Shown: one piece after another, positions 23,599 through 31,599 of the stretch
How positions within the stretch are numbered: the first letter of the stretch is position 1
Layout: each line of letters opens with the position of its first letter
Virus record (IMG/VR): IMGVR_UViG_3300043449_000437
Location: 1 to 34,562 of that record
Strand: one strand, 5' to 3'
DNA: 34,562 nucleotides
Source: a virus
Notes under the pieces: generated by a model
Database searches by the model: none
What the model saw: the letters and a program-made list of their open reading frames with translations, nothing else
Told to the model about the DNA's origin: nothing
Position numbers and translations under genes: made by a program

Positions 23599-23753
23599 GA
23601 CCAATTGCCGGGCTCTTCCCGGTCGAGAAGTTCTTGTGTTTTGGCGGATGGTGTGCCGCATTCTTCGCAGAACCAGCCACCAGGAATCATTTCACTGTAA
23701 ATGAATTGGTTCCATCCACACGTAATACAAACCTCATCAGAATCCACATTCAT
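23595..23753 (-). CDS. Small zinc-ribbon protein
   Basis: 52 residues, with two CxxC pairs, Cys9/Cys12 (VCITCGWNQF) and Cys29/Cys32 (WFCEECGTPS), spaced as in a zinc ribbon. The ATG at 23753 lies inside the last codons of the primase-helicase gene (17-base overlap), and the stop overlaps the next start as ATGA. A zinc ribbon between helicase and polymerase genes could bind DNA or a replication partner, but nothing proves it. Confidence 0.65.
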   Translation of the reverse strand: MNVDSDEVCITCGWNQFIYSEMIPGGWFCEECGTPSAKTQELLDREEPGNWS

Positions 23754-25350
23754 AGTCGTCATCATCAGTTTTAATTGTTGGCTTAAAGGCAGTGGTGAGG
23801 TCTTCAGTCATTCTACCAGTAGATCCGTTAAACGCAATGGTTCCAGCCTGTCCTGTCTGTCCGTTGAAACGGTTCTTAAGAACTCGGATGTTGGCCATGT
23901 TGTCTCCTGCGGATAGGTTTCGCTCAAGGGCAATCACCATGTCGGAGAGCTGAACGATGCTGTGAGAGCCCCGTAGCTGCCCTAGGCTGACCTGTTGACC
24001 ATCCTCATGCCCCTTGTCACCCTGAGGGCGCTTTAGGTGGCTGATGAGCAGCATACCAATACCAGTCTCCTCCACAAAGGAACGGAGTTTGGTCATGGTT
24101 ACATCAATGAGCTTACGTTCGTCATGACTCTCATTGCCGGACATAAGAATAGATAGGTGGTCCAGAATAATCCAACCAACCTCCTTGGCAAGGGCCATAA
24201 AACGACAATCGCTAAGAATGCTGTCAGGATCCACAGACCCAAAGCCATCACGTAGATATACGCTACCGGTGCCCAAAGAAGCATCAAAAGCCCTCTTAAG
24301 ATCTTCCTCAGGCAGTTCATTGTTTAGATGAAGTGGTTTATTTGCCTTAACGGACATGAGCCGAAGCGCAGTGCGTTGAAGACTTTCCTCCAGGGCAATA
24401 TAACCAACCTTCTCGCCTTGATCGACAAGTGATTGAGCTATCTCACCGCAGAAGGTACTTTTTCCAACCCCTGATCCAGCTGTGATCGTGACAAGTTCCC
24501 CCCGCCTAAGACCACTAGTGATACTGTCAAGAGCAGTAAAGGGCCAATTAGCATCCCGACCATGAAGAGGGCGAGTTGCCAAGGTGAAGAGATCTCGTCC
24601 ATCAATGACGGTCTTAGGGCTAAATGGTTTCTTGTTCCATAGGACAGCGGAAGTAATTGCTTCGTAGTCCTTAGCAATGAGGGCTTCATTAGCATCCTTG
24701 TAGGAATCAAGTCTCGCAATGAACAAGCGATCATGAGGAAACAAACTAGCACAGTCTTGTGCTGCCTGCTGTCCAGCATCATCGTTATCAAAGAAGAGAA
24801 TGATTGATTCAAACCCCATGAGCCACTTCAATTGATGTTGAAGAGACTTCTTAGCGCCTGCTGCTCCATTAGGGAGACTAACAACAGGCCAGGTCTGACG
24901 CAACTGGAACACACTAAGGCAATCCAGTTCCCCTTCGGTGATGACTATTTCCTTACCACGTCCCCATAGCTGTTGGCCAAATAGGGTGTGGTCTTCGTTC
25001 TTTCCTGTCCATCGAAAGTCCTTCTCTGCGTCCCTACTCTTATAGGCGATCAGCTGACCTGTTTGTGAGTAATACGGAAAGCGGAGAGTTTTGGAGTCGT
25101 GGTCATATCGAACGTTGAACTTCTTTAAGGTATCTTCCCTAAGGTTTCTACCCTTGAGAGGAACAAAGTCCCCAGTAAAGTTCATGAGATGGGTGGTGCG
25201 GGTGGTGGTGGTTGGTGGTGTGCCGTCTCCATGTTCATAGTGGAGGCAGGAAAAGCAATGCCCATGTCCGTCAGTATAACGAGCAAGGGCATCACTACTG
25301 CCACAACTAGGACATGGTTCGTGCCTAAGAAACTCGCTCTCGGAGTGCAT
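23737..25350 (-). CDS. DNA primase-helicase (T7 gp4-like)
   Basis: 537 residues from the ATG at 25350 (MHSESEFLRHEPCPSCGSS), chosen because it aligns with the start of T7 gp4A; an ATG at 25371 would add 7 residues. Parts in order: a zinc finger with two CxxC pairs 15 residues apart, as in T7 gp4; a TOPRIM primase domain with 'ITEGELD' and 'FFDNDDAG'; the helicase Walker A 'TAGSGVGKSTF' and Walker B 'WIILDHLSIL'; and the RecA-like motif 'QLRGSHSIVQLSDMVIALER'. The C-terminus is an acidic tail ending in Phe (TDDDDYECGF), like the T7 gp4 tail that contacts the polymerase. It unwinds the fork and primes lagging-strand synthesis. Confidence 0.95.
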   Translation of the reverse strand: MHSESEFLRHEPCPSCGSSDALARYTDGHGHCFSCLHYEHGDGTPPTTTTRTTHLMNFTGDFVPLKGRNLREDTLKKFNVRYDHDSKTLRFPYYSQTGQLIAYKSRDAEKDFRWTGKNEDHTLFGQQLWGRGKEIVITEGELDCLSVFQLRQTWPVVSLPNGAAGAKKSLQHQLKWLMGFESIILFFDNDDAGQQAAQDCASLFPHDRLFIARLDSYKDANEALIAKDYEAITSAVLWNKKPFSPKTVIDGRDLFTLATRPLHGRDANWPFTALDSITSGLRRGELVTITAGSGVGKSTFCGEIAQSLVDQGEKVGYIALEESLQRTALRLMSVKANKPLHLNNELPEEDLKRAFDASLGTGSVYLRDGFGSVDPDSILSDCRFMALAKEVGWIILDHLSILMSGNESHDERKLIDVTMTKLRSFVEETGIGMLLISHLKRPQGDKGHEDGQQVSLGQLRGSHSIVQLSDMVIALERNLSAGDNMANIRVLKNRFNGQTGQAGTIAFNGSTGRMTEDLTTAFKPTIKTDDDDYECGF

Positions 25351-25552
25351 GTCGAACCGATTCAGCAGCATTGGTCATTGAAGCATGATAAGCCATCCAA
25401 TCTTCAAGCTCATCAATAATCAACTTGGCAATGTCATCAGGAGTTATATTCTTAGTATGGATATAATCCAGACACTCAACAAGAGAATCAGCAAACTGTT
25501 CGCCAAGACGCTTGAGGATTTCCTCTTTAGTTGCTGTTGCAGTGGAGATCAT
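25325..25552 (-). CDS. Hypothetical protein between endonuclease I and primase-helicase
   Basis: 75 residues from the ATG at 25552 (MISTATATKEEILKRLGEQF). It is predicted helical and acidic, with 'ITPDDIAKLIIDELEDWMAY' in the middle and a basic end, 'VRHALRERVS'. It overlaps the endonuclease I gene by 26 bases and the helicase gene by 26 bases, so all three are probably translated together. No family recognised. Confidence 0.65.
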   Translation of the reverse strand: MISTATATKEEILKRLGEQFADSLVECLDYIHTKNITPDDIAKLIIDELEDWMAYHASMTNAAESVRHALRERVS

Positions 25553-25904
25553 CGAACCAATCAAGTGGAATAGCGTGGAAAGGTGCCCACAAAAAACCAT
25601 TCTTTTCTGCCCACATTGCGTAGGTAGTTTTGCTGGTCTTTGTGAGCGTGTTTAGGGGCTGCTGGAAGACAAGTCGAATATCAAGGTTTGGATGCTGCTT
25701 CTTTACGGCAAGCATCTTTCTTCGATCTTCTGGTTTGAAGTAACCTTTGGCTTCCAAGATAACCCCATTGGGCAAGATAAAGTCTGGTGTATAAACAGCA
25801 GACAAGGTGTAGTTGAGCTTTAGAGTTTCATATTCAAACTGGTGCCCATTCAGTTCAAACCACCGTGCCAACCTTTCTTCAAGACGGGAACGGTATGTTG
25901 GCAT
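25527..25904 (-). CDS. Endonuclease I, Holliday-junction resolvase (T7 gp3-like)
   Basis: 125 residues from the ATG at 25904, which is part of a TAATG overlap with the preceding gene (T7 gp3 has 149). The family core is clear: 'YRSRLEERLARWFE' at the N-terminus with the first catalytic Glu, then 'YTPDFILPNGVILEAKGYF' carrying Asp, Glu and Lys of the PD-(D/E)xK site, and 'EDRRKMLAVKKQHPNLDIRL'. The C-terminus, 'SKTTYAMWAEKNGF' and 'IPLDWF', also fits. In T7 the enzyme resolves branched DNA before packaging and helps break down the host chromosome. Confidence 0.92.
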   Translation of the reverse strand: MPTYRSRLEERLARWFELNGHQFEYETLKLNYTLSAVYTPDFILPNGVILEAKGYFKPEDRRKMLAVKKQHPNLDIRLVFQQPLNTLTKTSKTTYAMWAEKNGFLWAPFHAIPLDWFDDLHCNSN

Positions 25905-26047
25905 TAGCCTGCCCTGAGATCCTCTAACCAATCTTCAAGGTTCTGGATCTGCCGATCAATCTCATACCGTTTGGGTTCGGTATAATCATACATCAGCATC
26001 TCTTCCTCAAGATCAGCAATGCGTTCCAAGACTGCGTACTTATCCAT
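25904..26047 (-). CDS. Small acidic helical protein
   Basis: 47 residues (MDKYAVLERIADLEEEMLMY, then 'EIDRQIQNLEDWLEDLRAG'), almost all predicted helix with a heptad-like Leu/Ile spacing, so a short coiled coil is likely. The ATG follows the SSB stop by two bases in the context ATCATGG, and the stop overlaps the endonuclease I start (TAATG). The continuous coupling argues that it is real. Function unknown. Confidence 0.6.
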   Translation of the reverse strand: MDKYAVLERIADLEEEMLMYDYTEPKRYEIDRQIQNLEDWLEDLRAG

Positions 26048-26049
26048 GA

Positions 26050-26628
26050 TCAGAATGGTACGTCGTCTTCGTCATAACCAACAGGCCCTTCCCCTGGATC
26101 CTCGTTAGGTTCAAAGCTGGGGCTACCAGTCTTAAAGCCTTCCGACTTACCAAAGAGAGCAGCCACACTGCTTTCATCCAGGCCGCCGCTATCAGAACCT
26201 CCGCCGCTAACCAGCTTGAGAACCTGTGCGCCACGTACCTTGAGGGAACAACCCACCTTTGCTCCGAACACATAGGGCTTCAGATCAACAATGAGTTTAA
26301 CAACAGTACCCTTCCAGATCTGAGTATCGAGATCAATCGGAACACCATCAGTATCAACCCAAGGGAACATTGGGCTGGAGCTGTCACCACCATAAGACAC
26401 CTTTACCATTCCCTCTTCATCCCACTTAGGGAGTTCAGCAGAGAATCGTTTGCCTGCCATCTTGTTCTTACCCCACTCAAGGGCTTGCTCATAGACAGCA
26501 TCGAACTTAGGAATCTCTTCCTCAGGAATACGAAACCCAATGGTACAGTTATTAAATTTACCAGAAGGAACAAGGGCGTTGATGTAGCCCTCAAGGGTGG
26601 TGGTGATAATGAAACGAGAGTCAGACAT
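26050..26628 (-). CDS. Single-stranded DNA-binding protein (T7 gp2.5-like)
   Basis: 192 residues from the ATG at 26628 (MSDSRFIITTTLEGYINALV). Conserved features of the cyanopodovirus gp2.5 group are 'IPKFDAVYEQALEWGKNKM', 'GTVVKLIVDLKPYVFGAKVG' and an OB-fold-like beta pattern. A Gly/Ser linker is followed by a strongly acidic tail ending in Phe (GYDEDDVPF). In T7 the same kind of tail regulates DNA binding and contacts the helicase and polymerase. The primase-helicase here also ends in an acidic tail with a terminal Phe. It coats the lagging-strand template. Confidence 0.85.
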   Translation of the reverse strand: MSDSRFIITTTLEGYINALVPSGKFNNCTIGFRIPEEEIPKFDAVYEQALEWGKNKMAGKRFSAELPKWDEEGMVKVSYGGDSSSPMFPWVDTDGVPIDLDTQIWKGTVVKLIVDLKPYVFGAKVGCSLKVRGAQVLKLVSGGGSDSGGLDESSVAALFGKSEGFKTGSPSFEPNEDPGEGPVGYDEDDVPF

Positions 26629-26836
26629 TTTTGGTGATTTGTTCGTGGGTAGCGAAAAGAGAAAGATGATCAATCAAATTGTCATCCAAAAGTAGGTCAG
26701 CTTTGGTGGCCAGGTACTGAACGTACTCAGGAACCCAACGAAGACCATACTCAATGTTGAACTGCTCAGCCAACTCCAACGCATAAGCATCAGAGGGGAT
26801 GATAGAGTCCATCAACATTTCTTCAGTATCAGTCAT
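26621..26836 (-). CDS. Hypothetical acidic protein before SSB
   Basis: 71 residues (MTDTEEMLMDSIIPSDAYAL at the N-terminus). It is acidic and helical, with no cysteine or membrane segment. It overlaps the gene before it and SSB after it by 8 bases each. I do not recognise it. Confidence 0.6.
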   Translation of the reverse strand: MTDTEEMLMDSIIPSDAYALELAEQFNIEYGLRWVPEYVQYLATKADLLLDDNLIDHLSLFATHEQITKNV

Positions 26837-27089
26837 CAGTCAGAACACCCTCGATGTTGCCATAGGTTTCATCGTAGGCTTCAAGACAAACCATCGCCTC
26901 ACTGCCAGCAATAGCTTCCAATAGGAAGGTACATTCAGCAAAGGTACGACACAGGAAATCAGTAAAAGATTCCGTAATGAAATCTTCTTCCTCACTCTCC
27001 TGTTCTGCCAGCCATTCTTCTTCGTAGTTTTCCACCACAGAAGTGTGAATGCCCAGCCGTTCAGCGATGTTTGGAATCGAATAATCCAT
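26829..27089 (-). CDS. Hypothetical acidic protein after RNA polymerase
   Basis: 86 residues from the ATG at 27089, which overlaps the RNA polymerase stop (TGATG). The N-terminus (MDYSIPNIAERLGIHTSVVE) resembles a short helix-turn-helix-like segment. The rest is very acidic (EEEWLAEQESEEEDFITESF) with a later hydrophobic helix. T7 makes small acidic inhibitors of host enzymes near here (gp2 inhibits host RNA polymerase), but I see no sequence match, so that role is only a possibility. Confidence 0.6.
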   Translation of the reverse strand: MDYSIPNIAERLGIHTSVVENYEEEWLAEQESEEEDFITESFTDFLCRTFAECTFLLEAIAGSEAMVCLEAYDETYGNIEGVLTDD

Positions 27090-29425
27090 CAGCAAAAGAA
27101 GTAGGAGGATTGTTGGACATCATTGATGTCAAGGGTATTCAACATGACACTCTCATCAAAGTCAACCCCCAGTTGCATGGACCAATCCTTAAGAATTGGC
27201 TGTGAGTAGATTTCGACAAACTTGTCCCGGATCGCACTGCCCATGTCATCCATGTCACAGGAGCGACCCAACACGCAGTCATGTATCACAGTAAAGGGTC
27301 TGCCCCATTCAGCAAAGACCAGATGAAGCAGAGCAGCATCTAGACTGTGAATAAGATTAGGGCTTGCTGCTGTCTTGGCCTTTTGTAGGTCAATTGTTCG
27401 TTCTTCCCAATCCTTCAAAAGTTCACATCGAACTCTTTGACCAAGCAGTTTAGTGTTAATAGTTTCTGCTTCGTTGCGTCGATACTCTTGAACAACTGGG
27501 AATCCGGAAGGAGTGACCCACTCAATTGTTGTTGCCCCTGATTTGATACGTTCCCCAGCAGCCTTTTGGATAAACTCCATCGACCGACAAGGACCATCAA
27601 ATACTTTCCTCACACCATAACGGTAGATAGCCTTGACTATCTTTTGCAGCTCACCTTTCTCAAGTTCAACGCCCTTGAGTTCCTGACGAATGTAATCTCT
27701 AGCACTGTTTTCCGTTACCCCATAAGGCGTTGTCATAACAGTGCGTTTGGTTACTTTCCTGGTGATGTGATCGTGAAGATGCTCAGGAAGAATTTCCTTT
27801 GCCTTTTCCGCAACAATCAAATACCCATCAGAAGGTTTACTAGTGGGAACAACATTAACCATTTCAGCAGCAGTCCGATCCAATGCCAATGCTGACAAAT
27901 GTTGGAGTCCAGAACAGGTAGCATCAACAGACACAGGAAGACCAGAAGTCTTTTTAGTCCCTTTGATGACACATTGATCATACTCCAACACAGCAGCAAT
28001 AAAACACCAAGGTTCTTCTACTGATGACCACTCAGAGATTGTTCCCTCAGGATCATCAGCAAGATGACTCAAGAAATCATGGTTCTTAACGACCCAATCA
28101 ATTCTCTCTTCCATTGGTGCTTTATCCAGTCCATAAGTAGTAGCAACTTGAAAGGCTAACCACCATTCATTAACTGGTCCTTCCTCCTCAAAGTAAATAA
28201 GACTCTTATCAAAGTCTGTTCCTTGAGGACTAAGGCTTGTTGGTATTGGATATACTCTTCCCCTAAAGTCAAATGACCAGGGAATCCAGAAGGTGTCTCC
28301 TTTGTATTTGTTGGCTACATACAGGGCTTCAGTTGTCCTGTAATTCTTCTGTGCCAGAGCTGAGTTCTGATCTTCAATCTCAGTTCTCATTCTCCGATAG
28401 GCAAGTTTATCCTCTTCTGAGGCACTTTCCCATGGCTCTGGCTTTGGCGGTGGGGGTGTTGGTTCCTCCGCTCGAAACTTACCCACAGTGATGCGGTGTT
28501 CCATACAGAAGTTTGCCAGCTCAAGAACTCTGTCGTTGATCCGATAGGGCACCTTCTGGAGCAGGTTCAGCATGACGAGGGCCTTGCTGTCCTGTAATAA
28601 TAGGCACCTTCTTGGAATCCTAGTCCTGATCAGCTTTGTCAGCTTCCTCAGGTCGTTCGTGAGGTAACCCCCCTTAAACTCCTCTGTCCAGTCGTTCGGC
28701 TCGCACAGCATAGGCCACATACACCCAGCAAACGCCTCAGCCTGCGCTAGAAGCGCCATCCTGGCCTCTATGAACTCAGGTTGGTAGGTCAAATAGGTCA
28801 CCCTGTCATTGGGCCCCTTGGCGGTCATTCTGGTGGCCACCCATCCAGTAGCAACCGACAGCCGATCCAAAAGCCATCCCCCAACAAGGTGCCTAACGCT
28901 TGTCGGCCACCGCAAAGGCTCAACATCATTGCGCCTCATCACCGCCCGGTAACGCTGTACCTTGTAGGAATAACCTTTGTGATCGTGGATGTGTAGCCGT
29001 GCCTTGTTAAATAACTCAGGATGTTTACCACAAAATTGATCTAACATCACTTGATGGTAGACCAACGTTCCAATATGGGTAGTAGCTGCTTGATAGGTAA
29101 GGTGTTCGATTCTCCTTACACCCAGAATGTCAATGACACCCTTTGCTGTAATGAGAGCCAACACGGCAGGATCACAACCCTTGATAGGCAATACAGCCTG
29201 AGCCTTTTCCTGAACCCAACCCTGACTCACACGATGGAGCTTACTGCTGATCTCATTAGTAATAAGTTCAAGCCCCTTGTTAATAAAGGCAGACCCATAA
29301 ACGGTAGAGCTGGCATATTGCCTATCCTCAGCCGTCCTGGTGCGTTCTCTAAGCCTCTTAATTGCTTCGCTACGTGCATCAAGTTCTCGCTGTAATTGTC
29401 GGGCGAGTTGCTCAGTGGTTGCCAT
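27089..29425 (-). CDS. Single-subunit DNA-directed RNA polymerase (T7 gp1-like)
   Basis: 778 residues (T7: 883). The palm and fingers motifs are intact: 'SFDFRGRVYPIP' at about 384-395; Asp501 in 'SVDATCSGLQHLSAL' (T7 Asp537); Lys560 and Tyr568 in 'TKRTVMTTPYGVT' (T7 Lys631 and Tyr639, same spacing); and His715-Asp716 in 'VIHDC' (T7 Asp812). 'ASPNLIHSLDAALLHLVF' at 687-704 is another family signature. It would transcribe the later phage genes from its own promoters. The shortening is mainly in the N-terminal half, which in T7 recognises the promoter and interacts with lysozyme. It begins 6 bases after the preceding early gene. Confidence 0.95.
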   Translation of the reverse strand: MATTEQLARQLQRELDARSEAIKRLRERTRTAEDRQYASSTVYGSAFINKGLELITNEISSKLHRVSQGWVQEKAQAVLPIKGCDPAVLALITAKGVIDILGVRRIEHLTYQAATTHIGTLVYHQVMLDQFCGKHPELFNKARLHIHDHKGYSYKVQRYRAVMRRNDVEPLRWPTSVRHLVGGWLLDRLSVATGWVATRMTAKGPNDRVTYLTYQPEFIEARMALLAQAEAFAGCMWPMLCEPNDWTEEFKGGYLTNDLRKLTKLIRTRIPRRCLLLQDSKALVMLNLLQKVPYRINDRVLELANFCMEHRITVGKFRAEEPTPPPPKPEPWESASEEDKLAYRRMRTEIEDQNSALAQKNYRTTEALYVANKYKGDTFWIPWSFDFRGRVYPIPTSLSPQGTDFDKSLIYFEEEGPVNEWWLAFQVATTYGLDKAPMEERIDWVVKNHDFLSHLADDPEGTISEWSSVEEPWCFIAAVLEYDQCVIKGTKKTSGLPVSVDATCSGLQHLSALALDRTAAEMVNVVPTSKPSDGYLIVAEKAKEILPEHLHDHITRKVTKRTVMTTPYGVTENSARDYIRQELKGVELEKGELQKIVKAIYRYGVRKVFDGPCRSMEFIQKAAGERIKSGATTIEWVTPSGFPVVQEYRRNEAETINTKLLGQRVRCELLKDWEERTIDLQKAKTAASPNLIHSLDAALLHLVFAEWGRPFTVIHDCVLGRSCDMDDMGSAIRDKFVEIYSQPILKDWSMQLGVDFDESVMLNTLDINDVQQSSYFFC

Positions 29426-29431
29426 AAATGT

Positions 29432-29758
29432 CTAGGATTCCGCTGCTGGTTGCTGTTTAATTAATCCTCTAGCATTACGAATAATCATAATGCGAGATAA
29501 AACTTTAACTAAATCCTGTGTACTCTCAGCCTCCTCCTCAGCCCCATCAAGACCAAGTTGAGCTAATAACAATGCCTCAGGATGTACATCGGGAAGTTTA
29601 GTCATTTTCCCTGTTTCTGTGTCCTGTTCGTGGGTAGCTAACACGTCTCCGTGTGCCTCTAACCTAGACCCAAGATCAATCAATCTATCAAGACCACAAT
29701 GCAACAACTCATAAAGCTGTGCCTCATAATCATCCTGCGTGTACGATTTCCAACCCAT
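29432..29758 (-). CDS. Hypothetical early protein just before RNA polymerase
   Basis: 108 residues from the ATG at 29758 (MGWKSYTQDDYEAQLYELLH); a longer form from 29803 would overlap the upstream gene more. It is acidic and helical. The middle 'LATHEQDTETGKMTKLPDVH' is polar, and 'EEEAESTQDLVKVLSRIMII' follows. No family recognised. Confidence 0.6.
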   Translation of the reverse strand: MGWKSYTQDDYEAQLYELLHCGLDRLIDLGSRLEAHGDVLATHEQDTETGKMTKLPDVHPEALLLAQLGLDGAEEEAESTQDLVKVLSRIMIIRNARGLIKQQPAAES

Positions 29759-29975
29759 TGATTTGAGGATAACGTGATGCCTTGTTAAAGGCTTGATAAG
29801 CAAGAACAGTAGCTAACCCCTTCTTGTTAAGGTAGCTGTATTGTTTAATGTTGTTTCGTTTGGCCAACCTACGCAGTTGTCTCCAAGTAAGAACATCAGC
29901 AAGGTGTCCCGCTAATTCTTCTGGGTTTGGTAGGTGTTGACGGCTGGTGATTCGCAAAGCGGATTCGAAGTCCAT
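29730..29975 (-). CDS. Small basic early protein, possibly nucleic-acid binding
   Basis: 81 residues. The segment 'LTWRQLRRLAKRNNIKQYSY', followed by 'LNKKGLATVLAYQA', resembles the helix-extended-helix pattern of SAP and Rho-N domains ('LT..QLR.LAK..NI..YS.LNK..L'), which bind nucleic acid. The match is short, so the domain call is tentative. It overlaps the gene before it by 64 bases and the one after it by 29. Confidence 0.6.
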   Translation of the reverse strand: MDFESALRITSRQHLPNPEELAGHLADVLTWRQLRRLAKRNNIKQYSYLNKKGLATVLAYQAFNKASRYPQINGLEIVHAG

Positions 29976-30118
29976 TCAGGTTCCAAATTGATGGATAGGT
30001 TAATAATAAGTTGCGTAGGATTGAGTTCCATAATAGTCATAATGGCCCTGGCCTTAGTCTCTGCCATGACGCAGCCAAACGTACCATCAGGAAACCAATA
30101 AGAATAAGGCTTGGTCAT
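29912..30118 (-). CDS. Hypothetical early protein
   Basis: 68 residues (MTKPYSYWFPDGTFGCVMAE, then 'TKARAIMTIMELNPTQLIIN'). The first part reads like a small beta hairpin followed by a helix, as in short 'YWFPDG..G.V.A....A' phage proteins. Its start overlaps the stop of the preceding gene by 4 bases (ATGA). Function unknown. Confidence 0.6.
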   Translation of the reverse strand: MTKPYSYWFPDGTFGCVMAETKARAIMTIMELNPTQLIINLSINLEPEWTSNPLCESPAVNTYQTQKN

Positions 30119-30360
30119 CGTTTTCTTTTTGCTGGTAACCTAAAACAATACTCTAGGTGAGCCTCCTGAATCTTATTACGGATGTGAATAATCCTCTTTT
30201 CATCCGTCATAGCAGCAACCCTAAAGATTTGAACAACCAACATACGTTGCATCTCATCTAAAGCATCACTACCATACCTCCTAATAGTGTCAATAACTCG
30301 TTTTAATTCTGGTGGATAGGAGTCCCAATCTGGTTCTTTATTGTGAGTAGCGTTTGCCAT
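30115..30360 (-). CDS. Hypothetical early protein
   Basis: 81 residues (MANATHNKEPDWDSYPPELK at the N-terminus). It is helical, with a basic C-terminus 'FRLPAKRKR'. It is joined to both neighbours by 4-base overlaps. No motif or family recognised. Confidence 0.6.
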   Translation of the reverse strand: MANATHNKEPDWDSYPPELKRVIDTIRRYGSDALDEMQRMLVVQIFRVAAMTDEKRIIHIRNKIQEAHLEYCFRLPAKRKR

Positions 30361-30524
30361 CAGCTGTAATAAACAAATGGAAAGTAATAGGGTTGATCCA
30401 ATTTGGAGGGCTTCTTAGGTTTAGGTGGTTTAGGATTCTCTAGGGACTTTAATAACTTAAGGGCTAACTCAGTCTCGCCACGTTTAATAGCAGCCCTAAC
30501 TTGTTGCTTTAAAGAACTTGCCAT
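30360..30524 (-). CDS. Very small basic early protein
   Basis: 54 residues (MASSLKQQVRAAIKRGETEL at the N-terminus). A basic amphipathic helix of about 30 residues is followed by a Pro/Lys-rich arm (NPKPPKPKKPSKL) and an aromatic end (YYFPFVYYS). The Lys/Pro arm suggests binding to nucleic acid or an acidic partner (inference). Its stop overlaps the next start as ATGA, which supports it as a real gene. Confidence 0.55.
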   Translation of the reverse strand: MASSLKQQVRAAIKRGETELALKLLKSLENPKPPKPKKPSKLDQPYYFPFVYYS

Positions 30525-30528
30525 TTAC

Positions 30529-30681
30529 TTAATTCCCATTAGATGTCGGTACATCTTGATGAGACATACCAGCATGATTAGGGGAACCATAATAATTGCC
30601 GGGCTTGCCAAGATCGGAGACGACAGCATACGTGATCGTGAAAGGGATTAGGAACAAGAATAGATTTGTTAGATGCTTCAC
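30529..30681 (-). CDS. Very small exported or membrane peptide (GTG start)
   Basis: 50 residues starting with GTG at 30681, which overlaps the stop of the methyltransferase-like gene (GTGA). The N-terminus MKHLTNLFLFLIPFTITYAV is a typical signal peptide or single membrane anchor. The remainder is short and polar (NYYGSPNHAGMSHQDVPTSN). It could act at the cell envelope early in infection, for example on the membrane or on superinfecting phage, but there is no direct evidence. Confidence 0.5.
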   Translation of the reverse strand: MKHLTNLFLFLIPFTITYAVVSDLGKPGNYYGSPNHAGMSHQDVPTSNGN

Positions 30682-31259
30682 TTTAGTGCCCCCCATTGAG
30701 TAGCCATAGCATCAGCAATTCCCTGGTAGGTTTTACTACGTTCCTTCCAACGATTAGGACCGGGGCTGAGTTTATTCTGCCCGCTTGGGGTTTGATTAGA
30801 CCAATACCCACACTCTGGCTTAGTAAGAACATCAGTAGCACTTAGGGCAGGTAAACCCTTTAACCAAAGACAAGTAGCTTTAGCTTCAGGATGACCAAAC
30901 ATCCATGGCTGGATGATCTGCTCCGGCTTCCTAATCCGAGAAGAGATAATACTAATAGGATTCTCAATAGCAATCTTATCAATAGGAGCATCCATTAACC
31001 GTTGAACAAACTCAAGGGCTTCCCTTTGTTCATTAACCTTATTCTTAAACCATCGCGCACCAGATACAGCAAGGTGCGTACATGGTGGGTGGGCAATCAT
31101 AAGGTTCCAACCATCATTGATAACATCAAATACATCTCCTTGATAATGTGGGCCATCAACATCAGTGGGCAATAAATCACAACTCATTGCATCATGTCCC
31201 TGGGCAATGAAGGCATCTCTAACAGTGCCAGAATACTCACAAGCAATTAGAACTTTCAT
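30678..31259 (-). CDS. DNA cytosine-C5 methyltransferase-like protein, compact phage form
   Basis: 193 residues. Motif I is seen as 'LIACEYSGTVRDAFIAQGHD' followed by 'CDLLP'. Motif IV has the catalytic Pro-Cys, 'AHPPCTHLAVSGARWF' with Cys60. The ENP motif is Glu99-Asn100-Pro101 (IENP). The C-terminal 'KTYQGIADAMATQWG' resembles motif X. There is no room for the target-recognition domain between motifs VIII and IX, so it is about half the size of usual enzymes. It may methylate with relaxed specificity, act with a partner, or have another use of the fold. It is an early gene, so protecting phage DNA from host restriction is plausible (inference). Confidence 0.75.
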   Translation of the reverse strand: MKVLIACEYSGTVRDAFIAQGHDAMSCDLLPTDVDGPHYQGDVFDVINDGWNLMIAHPPCTHLAVSGARWFKNKVNEQREALEFVQRLMDAPIDKIAIENPISIISSRIRKPEQIIQPWMFGHPEAKATCLWLKGLPALSATDVLTKPECGYWSNQTPSGQNKLSPGPNRWKERSKTYQGIADAMATQWGALK

Positions 31260-31264
31260 TGTGA

Positions 31265-31456
31265 TTAACCTTTGATAGGTAGAGGACGCTTACCTTTAGA
31301 CAGTGTTGCTACATAATGGCCGGGGTGTCCGTCACGCAATAGCTTAGCATCAACAAAGGCCTGAGCCTTATTGCTATACCCAAAGCGGCAACAATACCAT
31401 TCCTCCCAACCATCATTATCATCATTAGGACAAGCAATCCAAATGAACCAGTTCAT
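31265..31456 (-). CDS. Hypothetical early protein, Trp/Cys-rich
   Basis: 63 residues (MNWFIWIACPNDDNDGWEEW, then 'YCCRFGYSNKAQAFVDAKLL'). Aromatic and Cys-rich at the N-terminus, basic at the C-terminus (SKGKRPLPIKG). Its start overlaps the stop of the preceding gene (ATGA). No family recognised. Confidence 0.6.
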   Translation of the reverse strand: MNWFIWIACPNDDNDGWEEWYCCRFGYSNKAQAFVDAKLLRDGHPGHYVATLSKGKRPLPIKG

Positions 31457-31599
31457 TGTAGTCTCTCAGGATAGTAAGTAACTTTGAGATCGTGATCATC
31501 TTCATCAACATCATCATTGTTGGCGATGTCATCATAGGCTCGATCTTCCATCCGTTCATACCATTCATCCAGTTCATACGTGTTGAGAAAGTAGCTCAT
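31453..31599 (-). CDS. Very small acidic early protein
   Basis: 48 residues (MSYFLNTYELDEWYERMEDR at the N-terminus), extremely acidic with a run NNDDVDEDDHDL. Such proteins can mimic DNA or bind basic host proteins, but this is only a thought from composition. A GAGG ribosome-binding sequence lies 8 bases before the ATG, and both ends overlap neighbours by 4 bases, which supports it as a gene. Confidence 0.55.
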   Translation of the reverse strand: MSYFLNTYELDEWYERMEDRAYDDIANNDDVDEDDHDLKVTYYPERLQ

